A program made the position numbers and the translations under genes. 64,000 nt of DNA from an uncultured bacterium (GTDB lineage Bacteria; Bacillota; Clostridia; Christensenellales; HGM11417). The notes beneath the pieces are model-generated. The model did no database searches. It was not told where the DNA came from and worked only from the letters and a program-made list of their open reading frames with translations. The stretch lies in contig CAJMQN010000001.1 in NCBI GenBank assembly GCA_905215695.1, positions 248,001 through 312,000 of the forward strand, written 5' to 3'. Below, one piece after another: positions 15,684 through 25,447 of this stretch; position 1 is the first letter of the stretch; each line of letters opens with the position of its first letter.

Positions 15684-17861
15684 ATGAAGGATGTTATTTT
15701 AAATAAACTTCGAGTTGATGAAAAAATCAAACTTTTGACGGGCGTTGACGGTTTTACGGCTTTGAAACTGCCGGGTGACCAAAAGGGACGTCTGCGGATG
15801 TCGGACGGTCCTTTTGGCGTCAAATTAAAGAGCATGCCCGTATGTTTTTTGAATACCTGTCTGATGGCGTCTTCTTTTGACAGAGAAATTTGCTATGAGA
15901 TCGGAAAAATGATCGGGGCAGAGTGCCGGGAGGCGAATGTCAACCTTTTGCTCGCTCCGGCTATTAATATCAAACGCAATCCGCTTGCGGGCAGAAACTT
16001 CGAATACTACTCGGAAGATCCTGTTTTAACGGGCTTGCTTGCCGCAGAATTTATTAAGGGACTTCATTCCGAAAATGTTGGATGCTGTATGAAGCACTTT
16101 GCCTGCAATAATCAGGAAACTCGGCGATGGACGCAAAATAGTGCGGTGAACGAGGACGCATTGAGAAATATTTATCTCAAAGCCTTCGAAAAACTTGTAC
16201 GGGAAAAACTTGCCGATTCGATTATGACGTCCTATAATCAAATCAATGGGGTGTACGGCGGTGAAAATGAGTTTTTACTTAAGAAAATTTTGTGCGAAGA
16301 ATGGGGATTTGAAGGCGTAACAGTTTCGGATTGGGCTTCCGTCTCCGACATATGTATCGCGATAAAAAACGGTCTTGACCTTGAAATGCCTGGCAATGCA
16401 GAGCTTTCCTATCCAAAATTAAAAGCCGCTTTCGAGAACGGAACTTTGAGCGAAAAGGAAATTGATGAAAAGCTGTCGAAATTACTTTGTCTGGCAGAGC
16501 GATTCAATCAGGCGACAGAAAATACGCCCAAAACGGAAATCGATATAGAGAAAGTTGTGCGCTATACGGCAGAATCGTTCGTATTGCTCAAAAACAACGG
16601 GATTTTACCGTTGGGGCACAATGAGAAAATATTGATTGTGGGCGGTGCGGCGAGGGAGCCGAGGATTCAAGGCGGAGGGTGCGCGAATCTCGGATGCGAG
16701 AAAATATCATCTCCGCTTGACGAAATTCGGATGTTTCATCCGAAAGCCGCATATATTGAAAGCTATGAATTGTCTGAAACGCAATTTCAAGCGGTGAATG
16801 ACTACGATAAAATAGTGGTATTTTTATCGCTTGGCGAGTACTACGACAGCGAAGCGTTCGATAGAGAAAACATGTTTTTCCCGCATGAACAGGTTGAGTG
16901 TGTAAAAAAACTTGCGGGCGCTCACAAAAAACTTGTACTCATTCTTTCGAATGGCAGTGCGGTGGACTTAAGTTTTGAAGACTGTGCGGGTGCAATTTTG
17001 GAGACATATTATGCGGGAGATTGTTTCGGCAAGGCTCTTGCCCGGGTACTGTTCGGCAAAATTTCTCCCTGCGGAAAACTCGCGGAATCCTTTCCGATGA
17101 GGCTTGAAGACGTACCTTCCGACGGTCAATTCGGAAAGAAAGAAACTGTCGTATATGACGAGGGTGAGTTTGTCGGATACAGATATTATACGAGTTTTGG
17201 CGTGAAAACAAGGTATCCGTTTGGATACGGCATGAGTTACGCAAAATTTAACATTGACCGCATCGATGTGGAAAAGACGGGAACGTATGAGGTCACAGTC
17301 GCCTTTACTGTCGAAAACATTTCTTCCTTCGACGGAAAAGAGGTCGTACAAATTTACATAAAGAGAAACAGCCGTTTTCTGCCGAAACTTCAGCTTGCCA
17401 ATTTTGACGTAGTAAGGTTAACACCGGGCGAGAGGAAAATCCAAAAAATCCGACTTGAAAAAGATGCCTTCGAACGGTATGTCGGTGGTAAAAAGGCTGT
17501 TTTCGACAAGGAAGTGATTGTGTGTGTCGCGCGCTCGTCGGAGGAAATTCTTTTTGAAAAGACGATTTCACTGACCGAAGAGTCTGCCGAATTCGGCAAA
17601 GATACGGTTTTGGGAGATTTGCTGGAAGATGAAAGATATCGTACGGTTGCGCTCGATTATCTGCGCGAAGCAATAAATCTTTGGGCATACAACGACAAAA
17701 ACAGTAAGAAGAACTTTGAAAAAGATAAGTTTTTGAGGGAATCGATTTACTGCATGCCAATTCGGGGAATCGCATATTTTTCCGACGGTAAATTAAACGA
17801 TTTCCGAATTGAGGAACTTTTGAACAAACTGCGAAATATTAGGGACGGGATGAAAAAATGA
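15684..17861 (+). CDS. Glycoside hydrolase family 3 (beta-glycosidase), cytosolic
   Basis: About 725 residues from the ATG at 15684; a TTG two codons earlier is less likely. GH3 N-terminal barrel signatures are clear: 'RMSDGPFGVK', 'LLLAPAINIKRNPLAGRNFEYYSEDP', 'CMKHFACNNQETRRW' (the K-H-F substrate site) and 'GFEGVTVSDWASV', whose aspartate is the catalytic nucleophile. The alpha/beta sandwich ('VVFLSLGEYYDSEAFDRE') and a fibronectin-III-like end ('FGYGMSYAKF', 'GKEVVQIYIK') follow. There is no signal peptide, so it acts on imported oligosaccharides. The exact sugar (glucose, xylose or arabinose) cannot be read from sequence. It heads an apparent 11-gene operon. Confidence 0.93.
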   Translation: MKDVILNKLRVDEKIKLLTGVDGFTALKLPGDQKGRLRMSDGPFGVKLKSMPVCFLNTCLMASSFDREICYEIGKMIGAECREANVNLLLAPAINIKRNPLAGRNFEYYSEDPVLTGLLAAEFIKGLHSENVGCCMKHFACNNQETRRWTQNSAVNEDALRNIYLKAFEKLVREKLADSIMTSYNQINGVYGGENEFLLKKILCEEWGFEGVTVSDWASVSDICIAIKNGLDLEMPGNAELSYPKLKAAFENGTLSEKEIDEKLSKLLCLAERFNQATENTPKTEIDIEKVVRYTAESFVLLKNNGILPLGHNEKILIVGGAAREPRIQGGGCANLGCEKISSPLDEIRMFHPKAAYIESYELSETQFQAVNDYDKIVVFLSLGEYYDSEAFDRENMFFPHEQVECVKKLAGAHKKLVLILSNGSAVDLSFEDCAGAILETYYAGDCFGKALARVLFGKISPCGKLAESFPMRLEDVPSDGQFGKKETVVYDEGEFVGYRYYTSFGVKTRYPFGYGMSYAKFNIDRIDVEKTGTYEVTVAFTVENISSFDGKEVVQIYIKRNSRFLPKLQLANFDVVRLTPGERKIQKIRLEKDAFERYVGGKKAVFDKEVIVCVARSSEEILFEKTISLTEESAEFGKDTVLGDLLEDERYRTVALDYLREAINLWAYNDKNSKKNFEKDKFLRESIYCMPIRGIAYFSDGKLNDFRIEELLNKLRNIRDGMKK

Positions 17862-19144
17862 AACAGGTTAGAGTTATAATCGTCGGGAACGGGGAACGGG
17901 CAAACTGCTACTGCAAATATGCACTGACGCACCCAAAGGAATTAAAGGTTGTTTCGATTGTGGATCCGATTCTGCGCAAACGTAAGGAGGGTGCCGCTAC
18001 GTATAACGTACCCGAAGAACTATGTTTTGAAAGCGTGGAAAAGCTGCTCGACTACGAAAAAGCGCACGGAAAACTTGCGGACGGCGTGGTGAATACGACA
18101 ATGGACGAACAGCATTTTGCTACGGCGATGCCGCTGTTGAAAGCGGGATATCATATGTTGTTAGAAAAGCCGATTGTAAACAATACAAAACAACTTCTCG
18201 AAATCGAGAGTGCGGCGAAAGATAACCATTGTCTGCTTATGATCTGCCATGTATTGAGATATACACCCTTTTATCGCAGGATAAAAGAGGTATTGCTGAC
18301 AGGCGTTATTGGTGAAATTGTGCACATGGAGACATGCGAAAATGTGGGCGTTGCACATTCGTCCAACGCATACATTCGCGGAAAGTGGAACAGTTCCGAA
18401 AAGTGCGGCAGTTCTATGCTGCTTGCAAAATGCTGCCATGATCTCGACCTCTTGTGTTGGCTGAACGATAAAACATCTCCGATAAAGGTCGCAAGTTTCG
18501 GGGGAAGGGATTTTCTCGTGCCTGAAAAAGCGCCTGAAGGCGCCGGCACGAGATGTCTTGTCGATTGCCCCCATGTCGATACCTGTCAATATTCCGCAAA
18601 GTCAATTTACGTCAAAACCGATAATTATCCATACTATTCTTGGACATGTATTGATAAAGATTATAGAGATATTACTTCCGAAGAGAAAATCGAATCGCTG
18701 AAGAGTTTTAATCCGCACGGTGTCTGTGCCTATAAAACCGGTTCTGACCTTGTTGACCATCAAGCGTTGATTTTAAAGTTTTTAAACGGAAGTACTGCTA
18801 CGCACAGTATGATTCAGGGGGCTGTTCGACCTTGCAGATTGATTCGAATCATGGGAACAAAGGGGGAAATTCAGGGAATGATAGAGACAAGCAAATTTGT
18901 TGTCCGTACCTATGACTTCGATCGTGCCGGATATTTTGAAAAAGAATATGACGTATCCTCGATGTTTGAAAAAGGAGATCATCACGCGGGTGGCGACGAC
19001 GGAATTATTCGGGATTTTACAAGCATGATTCGCGGCGGAGAGGTCAGTGTCTCTTGTACAAAGATTGAGGACAGCATCTTCGGTCATCTTTGTGTGTTCA
19101 AGGCGGACCAATCTCTTTTGAGCGGTTCTGTCGAACAAATATAA
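17858..19144 (+). CDS. Gfo/Idh/MocA-family oxidoreductase
   Basis: The protein has 428 residues and overlaps the GH3 stop by 4 bases. The Rossmann N-terminus 'VIIVGNGERAN', the 'LLEKPIVNN' motif (family EKP lysine) and the long 'GKWNSSEKCGSSMLLAKCCHDLDLLCWL' segment with the family D..H-type active-site region are all visible. A cysteine-rich insert ('CLVDCPHVDTCQYSAKSIY') is typical of one subgroup. These NAD(P)-dependent enzymes oxidise or epimerise sugars, inositols or sugar acids, and some act as oxidative glycosidases. Its place beside GH3 suggests processing of the released monosaccharide. Confidence 0.88.
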   Translation: MKQVRVIIVGNGERANCYCKYALTHPKELKVVSIVDPILRKRKEGAATYNVPEELCFESVEKLLDYEKAHGKLADGVVNTTMDEQHFATAMPLLKAGYHMLLEKPIVNNTKQLLEIESAAKDNHCLLMICHVLRYTPFYRRIKEVLLTGVIGEIVHMETCENVGVAHSSNAYIRGKWNSSEKCGSSMLLAKCCHDLDLLCWLNDKTSPIKVASFGGRDFLVPEKAPEGAGTRCLVDCPHVDTCQYSAKSIYVKTDNYPYYSWTCIDKDYRDITSEEKIESLKSFNPHGVCAYKTGSDLVDHQALILKFLNGSTATHSMIQGAVRPCRLIRIMGTKGEIQGMIETSKFVVRTYDFDRAGYFEKEYDVSSMFEKGDHHAGGDDGIIRDFTSMIRGGEVSVSCTKIEDSIFGHLCVFKADQSLLSGSVEQI

Positions 19145-19167
19145 TATTAAGATAGGAGAGGGAAAAC

Positions 19168-22100
19168 ATGAAACGAGTAATTTTGAAGAAAACGACAAAA
19201 CTGTTGCTTCTTTGCTTTACTCTGACTCTTGCTGCGTTTTCGTTTGCACTGGTCGGTTGCGGGCAAAGCGGCGATAGTGAGGGGACGTTTCCGGCAACGG
19301 TCGGCGACCTGTATATCAAACAAGGCGACAGTACCTTCGATTTTGAAAAAGGCTTGCCGGATGGCGTAACGATCGATTGTTCTAAAGTAAATGTCGATAC
19401 AATCGGAACTTATGAAATCGTATATAAAAAAGATGGTAAGACAACTAAAAAAACGGCTTTTGTATTTGGCATGCCTGTTTTTTCGAAGGATGGGGGCGCG
19501 GTCAAGAAGAGCTATGACGTAAGCTATAAGCAAGCGAATGAAATGGATTTTTTTGACGCAAATACGTTTGGGATTATCGCAAAAGATTCGTTTGACAATG
19601 CCGTCGAGATTGCCGCACAAATGGATAGAAATTATATCGGAGATTACGGCAACTACGAAGTCAAATATTCCGCGACCGACCTTGCGGGCAATACTGCGGT
19701 CATCGACGTTACTTACAATGTAAGCGGTGCGACTGCACCGACTGTTTCGATTGCGGGGAAAGTCGATGTTGCAGACAATGAAATAAATATTATGGTTCCG
19801 CTCACCGAGCCTGAACAAAATTCGCTCTATCTGTACGTAGATGGTAAATATATCGAGTTTTCTCAGTACGAAAAGGACGGTGAAAGCATTACCCTTTCGA
19901 CGGAAATTTTTCGCGAAGATTTGCTTGCGGGAAAAAGCGACTTTGAATTAAAAATCGATACGGCGGAATGGTATGTAAAGACGAATATTAACTTCCGCGA
20001 CGAAAAACCTCTTGTCTATGATAAACCCGTCTTTGATGGCAGGGCATACATGCAAGCCGAATCCATTACGCTGCCGGTGCCGCAGAAATTGATGCCGCAG
20101 AACTTCCGATTTGAATATGAGATTCGGGGAGGAGATTGCGTTATCGAGGTTACAAACGGCGGTGAAACCGTAACTCTTACCAATCGAGATGGAGGGGTGC
20201 TTTCTACCGGAAATTATACGTTTACGATAAAAGGGGTGCGCGACGAAGAGGTTGTCCGTACGGATACGGCGGATTTTAAAATTCTGACAAAAGATGAGTA
20301 TGCGGACACATATGTCAGGGATGTCGCGCGGCTTGATTCCGCTGAAAACAATACCGGGCTACGGGCAAAGAATGATAGTTTTATAACTTTTGCTTACGAC
20401 GAAAGCATGGGCGCGTACAAGGTGACCCCGTTGAAAAATACGCAGAGTCATGAAAACAGCGTAATGGTGGAAGGCGATAGCGAAACTTATACAAAGCTAA
20501 AGGACGGTTGCGACCTCTTTACTTATCTTGCCTTCGATATGTACTTTTCTGCTCCGGGTTCGGAAAACGGTATCATGTTCTTTGTGGCGACGGAAGACGG
20601 AAAAAATACGTCGCATGGCTATTGGTTTTCCTCCGAGCTCACTTATACCCGCGCGGATAATAATATGAAACTCGAAAATTATCTCGCCGTACAGTCGGGC
20701 GTCTGGTACACAATCTATATTCAGACGGGCGGACTCATGATGGAGGTGCCCGGCGGCTACGATTTCTTCGATCAGGCTATTTGTGAGGGAAATGATTCAA
20801 ACAGCGCATATTGGGTCAAAAATATTCGATTTGAAAAAGAGATACCCAAGTATGTGGAAAGCAAAATTGCGGCGAATAACTATATTTACGAAGTGAGCGA
20901 TACCGCTTATCGTCTCCCGGAGAAGTTGGGAGAGACACCTACTCTTATGGGACCCTCGGGAAATATATCGCTTGAATCCGGTACATTTACGATGAGAGAA
21001 CCCGGAGAATATACTGCCACGGGCAACGGACATACCGTAAAATTTACTGTTTATACGGCAGAAAATTTCAAAAAACAAATTGCGCCGCTCAACTCCGACC
21101 AATTTGACTATGCGATTGCCGCGAACAATGCCGATTACGCCACCTTTACATTCGATGCGGAGAAAAATGCTTATAAGGTACACCATGTGAAACCTGACAA
21201 CGACGCAAACAATGCGATTGTTTTGCTACTCGGCACGGATATTTGTGACAAGATGACGACGGGCTGTGAAGACTATACCTATCTCGCGATGGATATGTAC
21301 TTTACGGCGGAACAGGCGGCGGGCATGATTTGGTGGATGGCATTAGAGGACAAATCGCAGTCGCAACATTCATGGCATTACGGTCAAGTGAATTATGTGG
21401 ATATGGAAACAAGAGTGCAGGCGGAAAGTTTCGAATCCGTTCAAGCTGGAAAGTGGTACACCGTCTATATCCAAACCGGAGGACTGCTTGAACAGTACGG
21501 AAAGAAATGGTTTATCAGTCAGAAAACTACGGAAGGTGAAAACAGCGATTACTGGGTCAAAAATATCCGTTTCGAAGAGGGAATCGACGCCGTTCCTCCG
21601 ACGCCGCCGGTTAAACCTGAAAAATTTATTGCGGCTCTCACCTCTGAACAGACGGATAACGCTTTTGCTGCGGCGAACAAAGAATTTGCCACCTTTACGT
21701 TTGACACCGCAAAGTCCGCATATAAGGTAACGCATCTTCAAGCTGATTCGGAATACAACAACGCGGTGATTGTGAATGCGGAGACAGAGGCTTACAACAG
21801 GATTGTCGCGGGTTGCGGGGAGTATGAGTACATCGTCATGGATATGTATTTTTCCGTGGATCAGGCTGGCGGCAACGTCTGGCACATGAATACGGGCAAC
21901 GCCGATTCTCCCTATTACAGAAGTTGGTTTGGAGAAATCAAATATCTCGATTTGGAGACGGGTTCGGTCTGTAACGATTATACGGAAGTAAAAGCGAATC
22001 GGTGGTACAGCGTCTATGTTCCTGCAACAGGTTTTGCAATGAATTTCGGGACCAGATATTGGTTTGTCAGTCAGGTACAGACAGAGGGCGCGCATCATGA

Positions 22101-22695
22101 CTATTGGCTCAAAAATATCAGGTTTGAAGAGGGAATAAATACTGAACTTTACAATAAAATCGTAGCCTCGCTGACCTCCGAACAGAGCGAATTAACTACA
22201 AATTCCGAGTATGCCGAGTTTACGTTCGATGCGGAAAAAAGTGCGTATCATTGGAAGCCGATTCAGGTTAACAGTGACGATACGAACGCCATCGTAATGA
22301 GTACATCGTCCGTTGCGTATAACAAGATTGTCGCAGGGTGTGAAAGTTATTCCTATCTCGCAATGGATATGTATTTTACGGCGGAAAAGGCGGCAGGTAT
22401 GATGTGGTGGATGGCGGTAGAAAGCGGGGATCCGACATACCATGGGCATTATTTCGGGCAAGTGGTTTATGTCGATACGGAAACCGGAATCGCGGCGCAA
22501 GATTATCTTTCCGTATCCGCGGGGAAGTGGTACACCGTATATATTCAGACAGGCGGACTCACAAAAAACCATGGCAATCAATGGTTTATTAGCCAACGGG
22601 CATCGGACAACGCGAATCACGATTTTTGGATCAAAAATATCCGTTTTGAAAATACCATACAAACTGCGCAAACATCTGAAGGAGAAAAGATATGA
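19168..22695 (+). CDS. Giant lipoprotein with four internal repeats (putative glycan binding)
   Basis: The protein has 1175 residues; the start follows GATAGGAGAGGG. The signal ends in ALVGC (lipid cysteine near residue 31). Residues ~45-380 contain Ig-like strands ('IGTYEIVYKKDGKTT', 'GDYGNYEVKYSATDLAGNTA'). Residues ~400-1165 hold four copies of a ~150-residue unit, each running 'FA.FTFD...AYK', '.CE.Y.YLAMDMYF', '.V.AGKWYTVYIQTGG', 'W.VKNIRFE'. The pattern resembles beta-sandwich carbohydrate-binding modules, but I cannot assign a family. It sits immediately before the solute-binding protein (overlap of 4 bases), so it may hold polysaccharide near the importer. Confidence 0.75.
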   Translation: MKRVILKKTTKLLLLCFTLTLAAFSFALVGCGQSGDSEGTFPATVGDLYIKQGDSTFDFEKGLPDGVTIDCSKVNVDTIGTYEIVYKKDGKTTKKTAFVFGMPVFSKDGGAVKKSYDVSYKQANEMDFFDANTFGIIAKDSFDNAVEIAAQMDRNYIGDYGNYEVKYSATDLAGNTAVIDVTYNVSGATAPTVSIAGKVDVADNEINIMVPLTEPEQNSLYLYVDGKYIEFSQYEKDGESITLSTEIFREDLLAGKSDFELKIDTAEWYVKTNINFRDEKPLVYDKPVFDGRAYMQAESITLPVPQKLMPQNFRFEYEIRGGDCVIEVTNGGETVTLTNRDGGVLSTGNYTFTIKGVRDEEVVRTDTADFKILTKDEYADTYVRDVARLDSAENNTGLRAKNDSFITFAYDESMGAYKVTPLKNTQSHENSVMVEGDSETYTKLKDGCDLFTYLAFDMYFSAPGSENGIMFFVATEDGKNTSHGYWFSSELTYTRADNNMKLENYLAVQSGVWYTIYIQTGGLMMEVPGGYDFFDQAICEGNDSNSAYWVKNIRFEKEIPKYVESKIAANNYIYEVSDTAYRLPEKLGETPTLMGPSGNISLESGTFTMREPGEYTATGNGHTVKFTVYTAENFKKQIAPLNSDQFDYAIAANNADYATFTFDAEKNAYKVHHVKPDNDANNAIVLLLGTDICDKMTTGCEDYTYLAMDMYFTAEQAAGMIWWMALEDKSQSQHSWHYGQVNYVDMETRVQAESFESVQAGKWYTVYIQTGGLLEQYGKKWFISQKTTEGENSDYWVKNIRFEEGIDAVPPTPPVKPEKFIAALTSEQTDNAFAAANKEFATFTFDTAKSAYKVTHLQADSEYNNAVIVNAETEAYNRIVAGCGEYEYIVMDMYFSVDQAGGNVWHMNTGNADSPYYRSWFGEIKYLDLETGSVCNDYTEVKANRWYSVYVPATGFAMNFGTRYWFVSQVQTEGAHHDYWLKNIRFEEGINTELYNKIVASLTSEQSELTTNSEYAEFTFDAEKSAYHWKPIQVNSDDTNAIVMSTSSVAYNKIVAGCESYSYLAMDMYFTAEKAAGMMWWMAVESGDPTYHGHYFGQVVYVDTETGIAAQDYLSVSAGKWYTVYIQTGGLTKNHGNQWFISQRASDNANHDFWIKNIRFENTIQTAQTSEGEKI
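20372..22655 (+). repeat. Four tandem ~150-residue protein repeats inside the giant lipoprotein
   Basis: Approximate units are 20372-20840, 21128-21590, 21683-22135 and 22205-22655. All share a FTFD/FAYD strand, a 'MDMYF' core, the 'WYTVYIQTGG' signature (altered to 'WYSVYVPATG' in unit 3) and an ending of 'KNIRFE' type. Unit 1 is separated from unit 2 by a short Ig-like insert. Confidence 0.8.
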
Positions 22696-24434
22696 AAAGA
22701 AAAGCATTTATTCTTGTAATGGCGATATTGATGGCATTTACCGCCGTTTCCTGCGGTCCCGCTGTCATTCCGGACGACAGCGAGGGAAAGACGCCGATAA
22801 AAATCAGTCTATATGGCGGCGGACATGGTACAGAGTACATGGACGTCCTTATCGCTAAATTTCTTGAGGCTCACCCCGAATATAAGGAAAATTACAAGAT
22901 TTCCTATGAGGAAGAAAAACTGCATGCGGGATTGATTCAGGACGAACTGGAAGCGGGATATGGGGAAAAACAAATCTATGTCATGTCTCACAACGATTTT
23001 GTCCATTTTATCTACTCCGACTATCTTGAAGACTTAAGTGACGTCGCGGAAATGAAAGTTGACGGCGAAGATAAACCTGCTTTAAAGGATAAAATGACCC
23101 GATATGAGGAATGGCAGTCAATTTATTCGAATAAGGGTGAGGGGCTGTATGCAATGCCCTACGCCGAATCGGTTATGGGTTTTGTGTACGATCATGAGTT
23201 GTTCGTGAACAGCGGATGGTATGAGTTTGCGTCTGAGGCTGTTGACGGAGCGGCGCTCAAAAAGCAGGGTATCTCATACACGGAACAAAACGGGAAACTG
23301 ATTTTTCAATCCTCCACCGGAAAGGTGAACTATAAACAAGGCGACAAGATCCTGACTGCCGGCAAAGACGGTAAGTACGGCACCTATGACGACGGTCAGC
23401 CGCAGGATGTTGCCGCTTGGGATAACATGATTCGGAAAATTTCCGTGGGAAACAAGGCGTTTATTGCCTCGGGCAAAGTGGGTTCCTACGCGTCGCATAT
23501 TGTGTCTGCTCTGTTTGCGCAGTATAGCGGTATTGATGCCTATAATACTTATTTTACATACGACAGCAAGGGCGAACCCGTTGCGTTGGCGGAAGGAACA
23601 CAGGCGGTCATAACCCTTGAGAACGGTTATAAAGTAAATTCTATGGAAGGCGTGTATAAGGCGTATGAGTTTCTTTCAAAATATTTTGATTCGAGACAAC
23701 AGAGTAATCTGATTTCTTTGCATCCCGCAGTCGAAGACGGTACGCAAAATCATAGAGACGCACAGAATTTGTTCCTTCTCGGATATCAAAAAGCGCAGAG
23801 CAATCCGCAGTCTGCTATGCTCCTTGAGGGGGCATGGTGGGAGTACGAGGCACGTTCCATGTTTGAGACGGTCGGAAAACTCGACGCGAACAGAGCCTAC
23901 GGAAAACGCGACTACAGATATATGCTTTTGCCCGAATTGGACGGACAGGTAAGTACTAAGTCGGCGATATCCTGTTGTGAATCTGGCGCAATGATCGTCC
24001 CAAAAGATTCGAATAAAGAGAGACTTAAGGTCACAAAGGAATTTTTGGCTTATATGGCAAGCGACGAGGCATTGAATATTTTTCTCACAATGACAGGATC
24101 TCTTATGCCGTATCGATATACGCTGACAGCCGAAGAGGAGGCAAAACTTACACCATTCACAAGAAATATGATAGAGCTTTATTCGGATAGCGAGCACATA
24201 GATGTTGTCCGTCCTCAGATTGCCGCGCTTTATTCTCCTATTTCCTATGCGGGTGGCAGGGACAATACATATTTTCAGCCCCGGATCAGCGGAGTTGCGC
24301 TTGACCAACCGTTTAAAATTGTCCGCGAACAGAGCTTGGACGCAATAAAGACCGGTCTAGCAAACTATTACACGGCTGCGGATTGGGCGAGTTATATCCA
24401 ACGTGCCAAAGAACAGGGATTCTTCAAGGAATAG
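22692..24434 (+). CDS. Extracellular sugar-binding lipoprotein of ABC importer
   Basis: The protein has 580 residues; the signal peptide ends in TAVSC. Residues ~35-110 give the start of a family 1 solute-binding protein ('IKISLYGGGHGTEYMDVLIAKFLEAHPEYK'). 'YAMPYAESVMGFVYDHELF' and 'AMLLEGAWWEYEARSMF' are typical ligand-site segments, and 'FLAYMASDEALNIFLTMTGSLMPYRY' is the usual C-terminal helix pair. It delivers oligosaccharides to the permeases encoded right after it. At 580 residues it is longer than the usual 420-450, a feature of clostridial proteins for large glycans. Confidence 0.88.
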   Translation: MKRKAFILVMAILMAFTAVSCGPAVIPDDSEGKTPIKISLYGGGHGTEYMDVLIAKFLEAHPEYKENYKISYEEEKLHAGLIQDELEAGYGEKQIYVMSHNDFVHFIYSDYLEDLSDVAEMKVDGEDKPALKDKMTRYEEWQSIYSNKGEGLYAMPYAESVMGFVYDHELFVNSGWYEFASEAVDGAALKKQGISYTEQNGKLIFQSSTGKVNYKQGDKILTAGKDGKYGTYDDGQPQDVAAWDNMIRKISVGNKAFIASGKVGSYASHIVSALFAQYSGIDAYNTYFTYDSKGEPVALAEGTQAVITLENGYKVNSMEGVYKAYEFLSKYFDSRQQSNLISLHPAVEDGTQNHRDAQNLFLLGYQKAQSNPQSAMLLEGAWWEYEARSMFETVGKLDANRAYGKRDYRYMLLPELDGQVSTKSAISCCESGAMIVPKDSNKERLKVTKEFLAYMASDEALNIFLTMTGSLMPYRYTLTAEEEAKLTPFTRNMIELYSDSEHIDVVRPQIAALYSPISYAGGRDNTYFQPRISGVALDQPFKIVREQSLDAIKTGLANYYTAADWASYIQRAKEQGFFKE

Positions 24435-24445
24435 AGGTGCAATTT

Positions 24446-25447
24446 ATGCCAACGTTATCTTCAAAGGCGGGAGGCGGCGGCAAACGCCGCTTCTCCCGAA
24501 AAATTGTCAGAGAGCGGACGTTTGTATATCTGTTTCTTGCCTATCCGCTCCTGTTGTTTGCCGTTTTTTACGTATATGTAAACGTTGATTCGTTTGTTCT
24601 CGCATTTCAGCAGGTAAATATTGATAGCACGAGAGAATTTGTCGGCTTATCGAACTTCAAACATTTCCTTTCGGAACTGTTTTCGGGGGAAGGGCTCATT
24701 CGCATTAGCTTTATAAATTCACTTATCATTTACGCCGTCGGAATTTGTGTGTCGCTGCCCCTACAATTGCTGTTCTCCTATATGCTGTTTAAAAAATGTT
24801 TTGCGCACAAAGTAATTCGTGTGCTGATCATGATGCCGTCGATTATATCTACTTTTGTATTTTGCCTTGTGTTCAGTAATTTTGCGGGGTCGGCATTACA
24901 GGCAACGATGCGCAGTCTTGGTTTTGAGAATTTCCCAAACTTGATGGATAATTCAAAATACGTTTTCGGCACAACGCTTTTCTATTCGATTTGGGTTTCA
25001 TTTTCTACGAGTCTTATCATCTATCCGAACGCAATGCGTTCGATCGATCCGGGAATTTATGAGAGTGCACAGATCGACGGAGTATGTACCATGTGGCAGG
25101 AATTGCGTCATATTATCTTGCCGCTAATCTTCCCGACGTTATCCACATTCCTCGTGTTGGGGTTTGCCGCAATGATGACGGATTCCGGCGCTCTTGTTCC
25201 GTTTTTTATGTACAGTGCCCCTGCCCCTGCCTATAATATGGGCTATTATTTGACGGTTCAGGTATTCAGCGAGCCAAATCCTATGAAATATCCCGGAGCC
25301 GCCGCGGCAGGTATGATACTAACGATTGTAATTGCACCGCTGACAATATTATTGCGGTATATTTTGGATAGAATCGACCCTACGGGAGACGGAACGAATG
25401 GAAACAAAATTAAAAATAAAAAAATCAAAATCACGAATAGCAAATGA
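24446..25447 (+). CDS. Sugar ABC transporter permease, MalF/UgpA type
   Basis: About 333 residues; the start at 24446 follows AGAGGTGCA. Six hydrophobic helices are visible, starting 'VYLFLAYPLLLFAVFYVYV'. The EAA-type coupling motif 'YESAQIDGVCTMWQELRHIILPLIFPTL' is intact. It pairs with the next permease, whose gene overlaps its end by 50 bases. No ATPase gene is present in the window, so the importer probably uses a shared MsmX-like ATPase encoded elsewhere; that is inferred from other Firmicutes. Confidence 0.9.
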   Translation: MPTLSSKAGGGGKRRFSRKIVRERTFVYLFLAYPLLLFAVFYVYVNVDSFVLAFQQVNIDSTREFVGLSNFKHFLSELFSGEGLIRISFINSLIIYAVGICVSLPLQLLFSYMLFKKCFAHKVIRVLIMMPSIISTFVFCLVFSNFAGSALQATMRSLGFENFPNLMDNSKYVFGTTLFYSIWVSFSTSLIIYPNAMRSIDPGIYESAQIDGVCTMWQELRHIILPLIFPTLSTFLVLGFAAMMTDSGALVPFFMYSAPAPAYNMGYYLTVQVFSEPNPMKYPGAAAAGMILTIVIAPLTILLRYILDRIDPTGDGTNGNKIKNKKIKITNSK

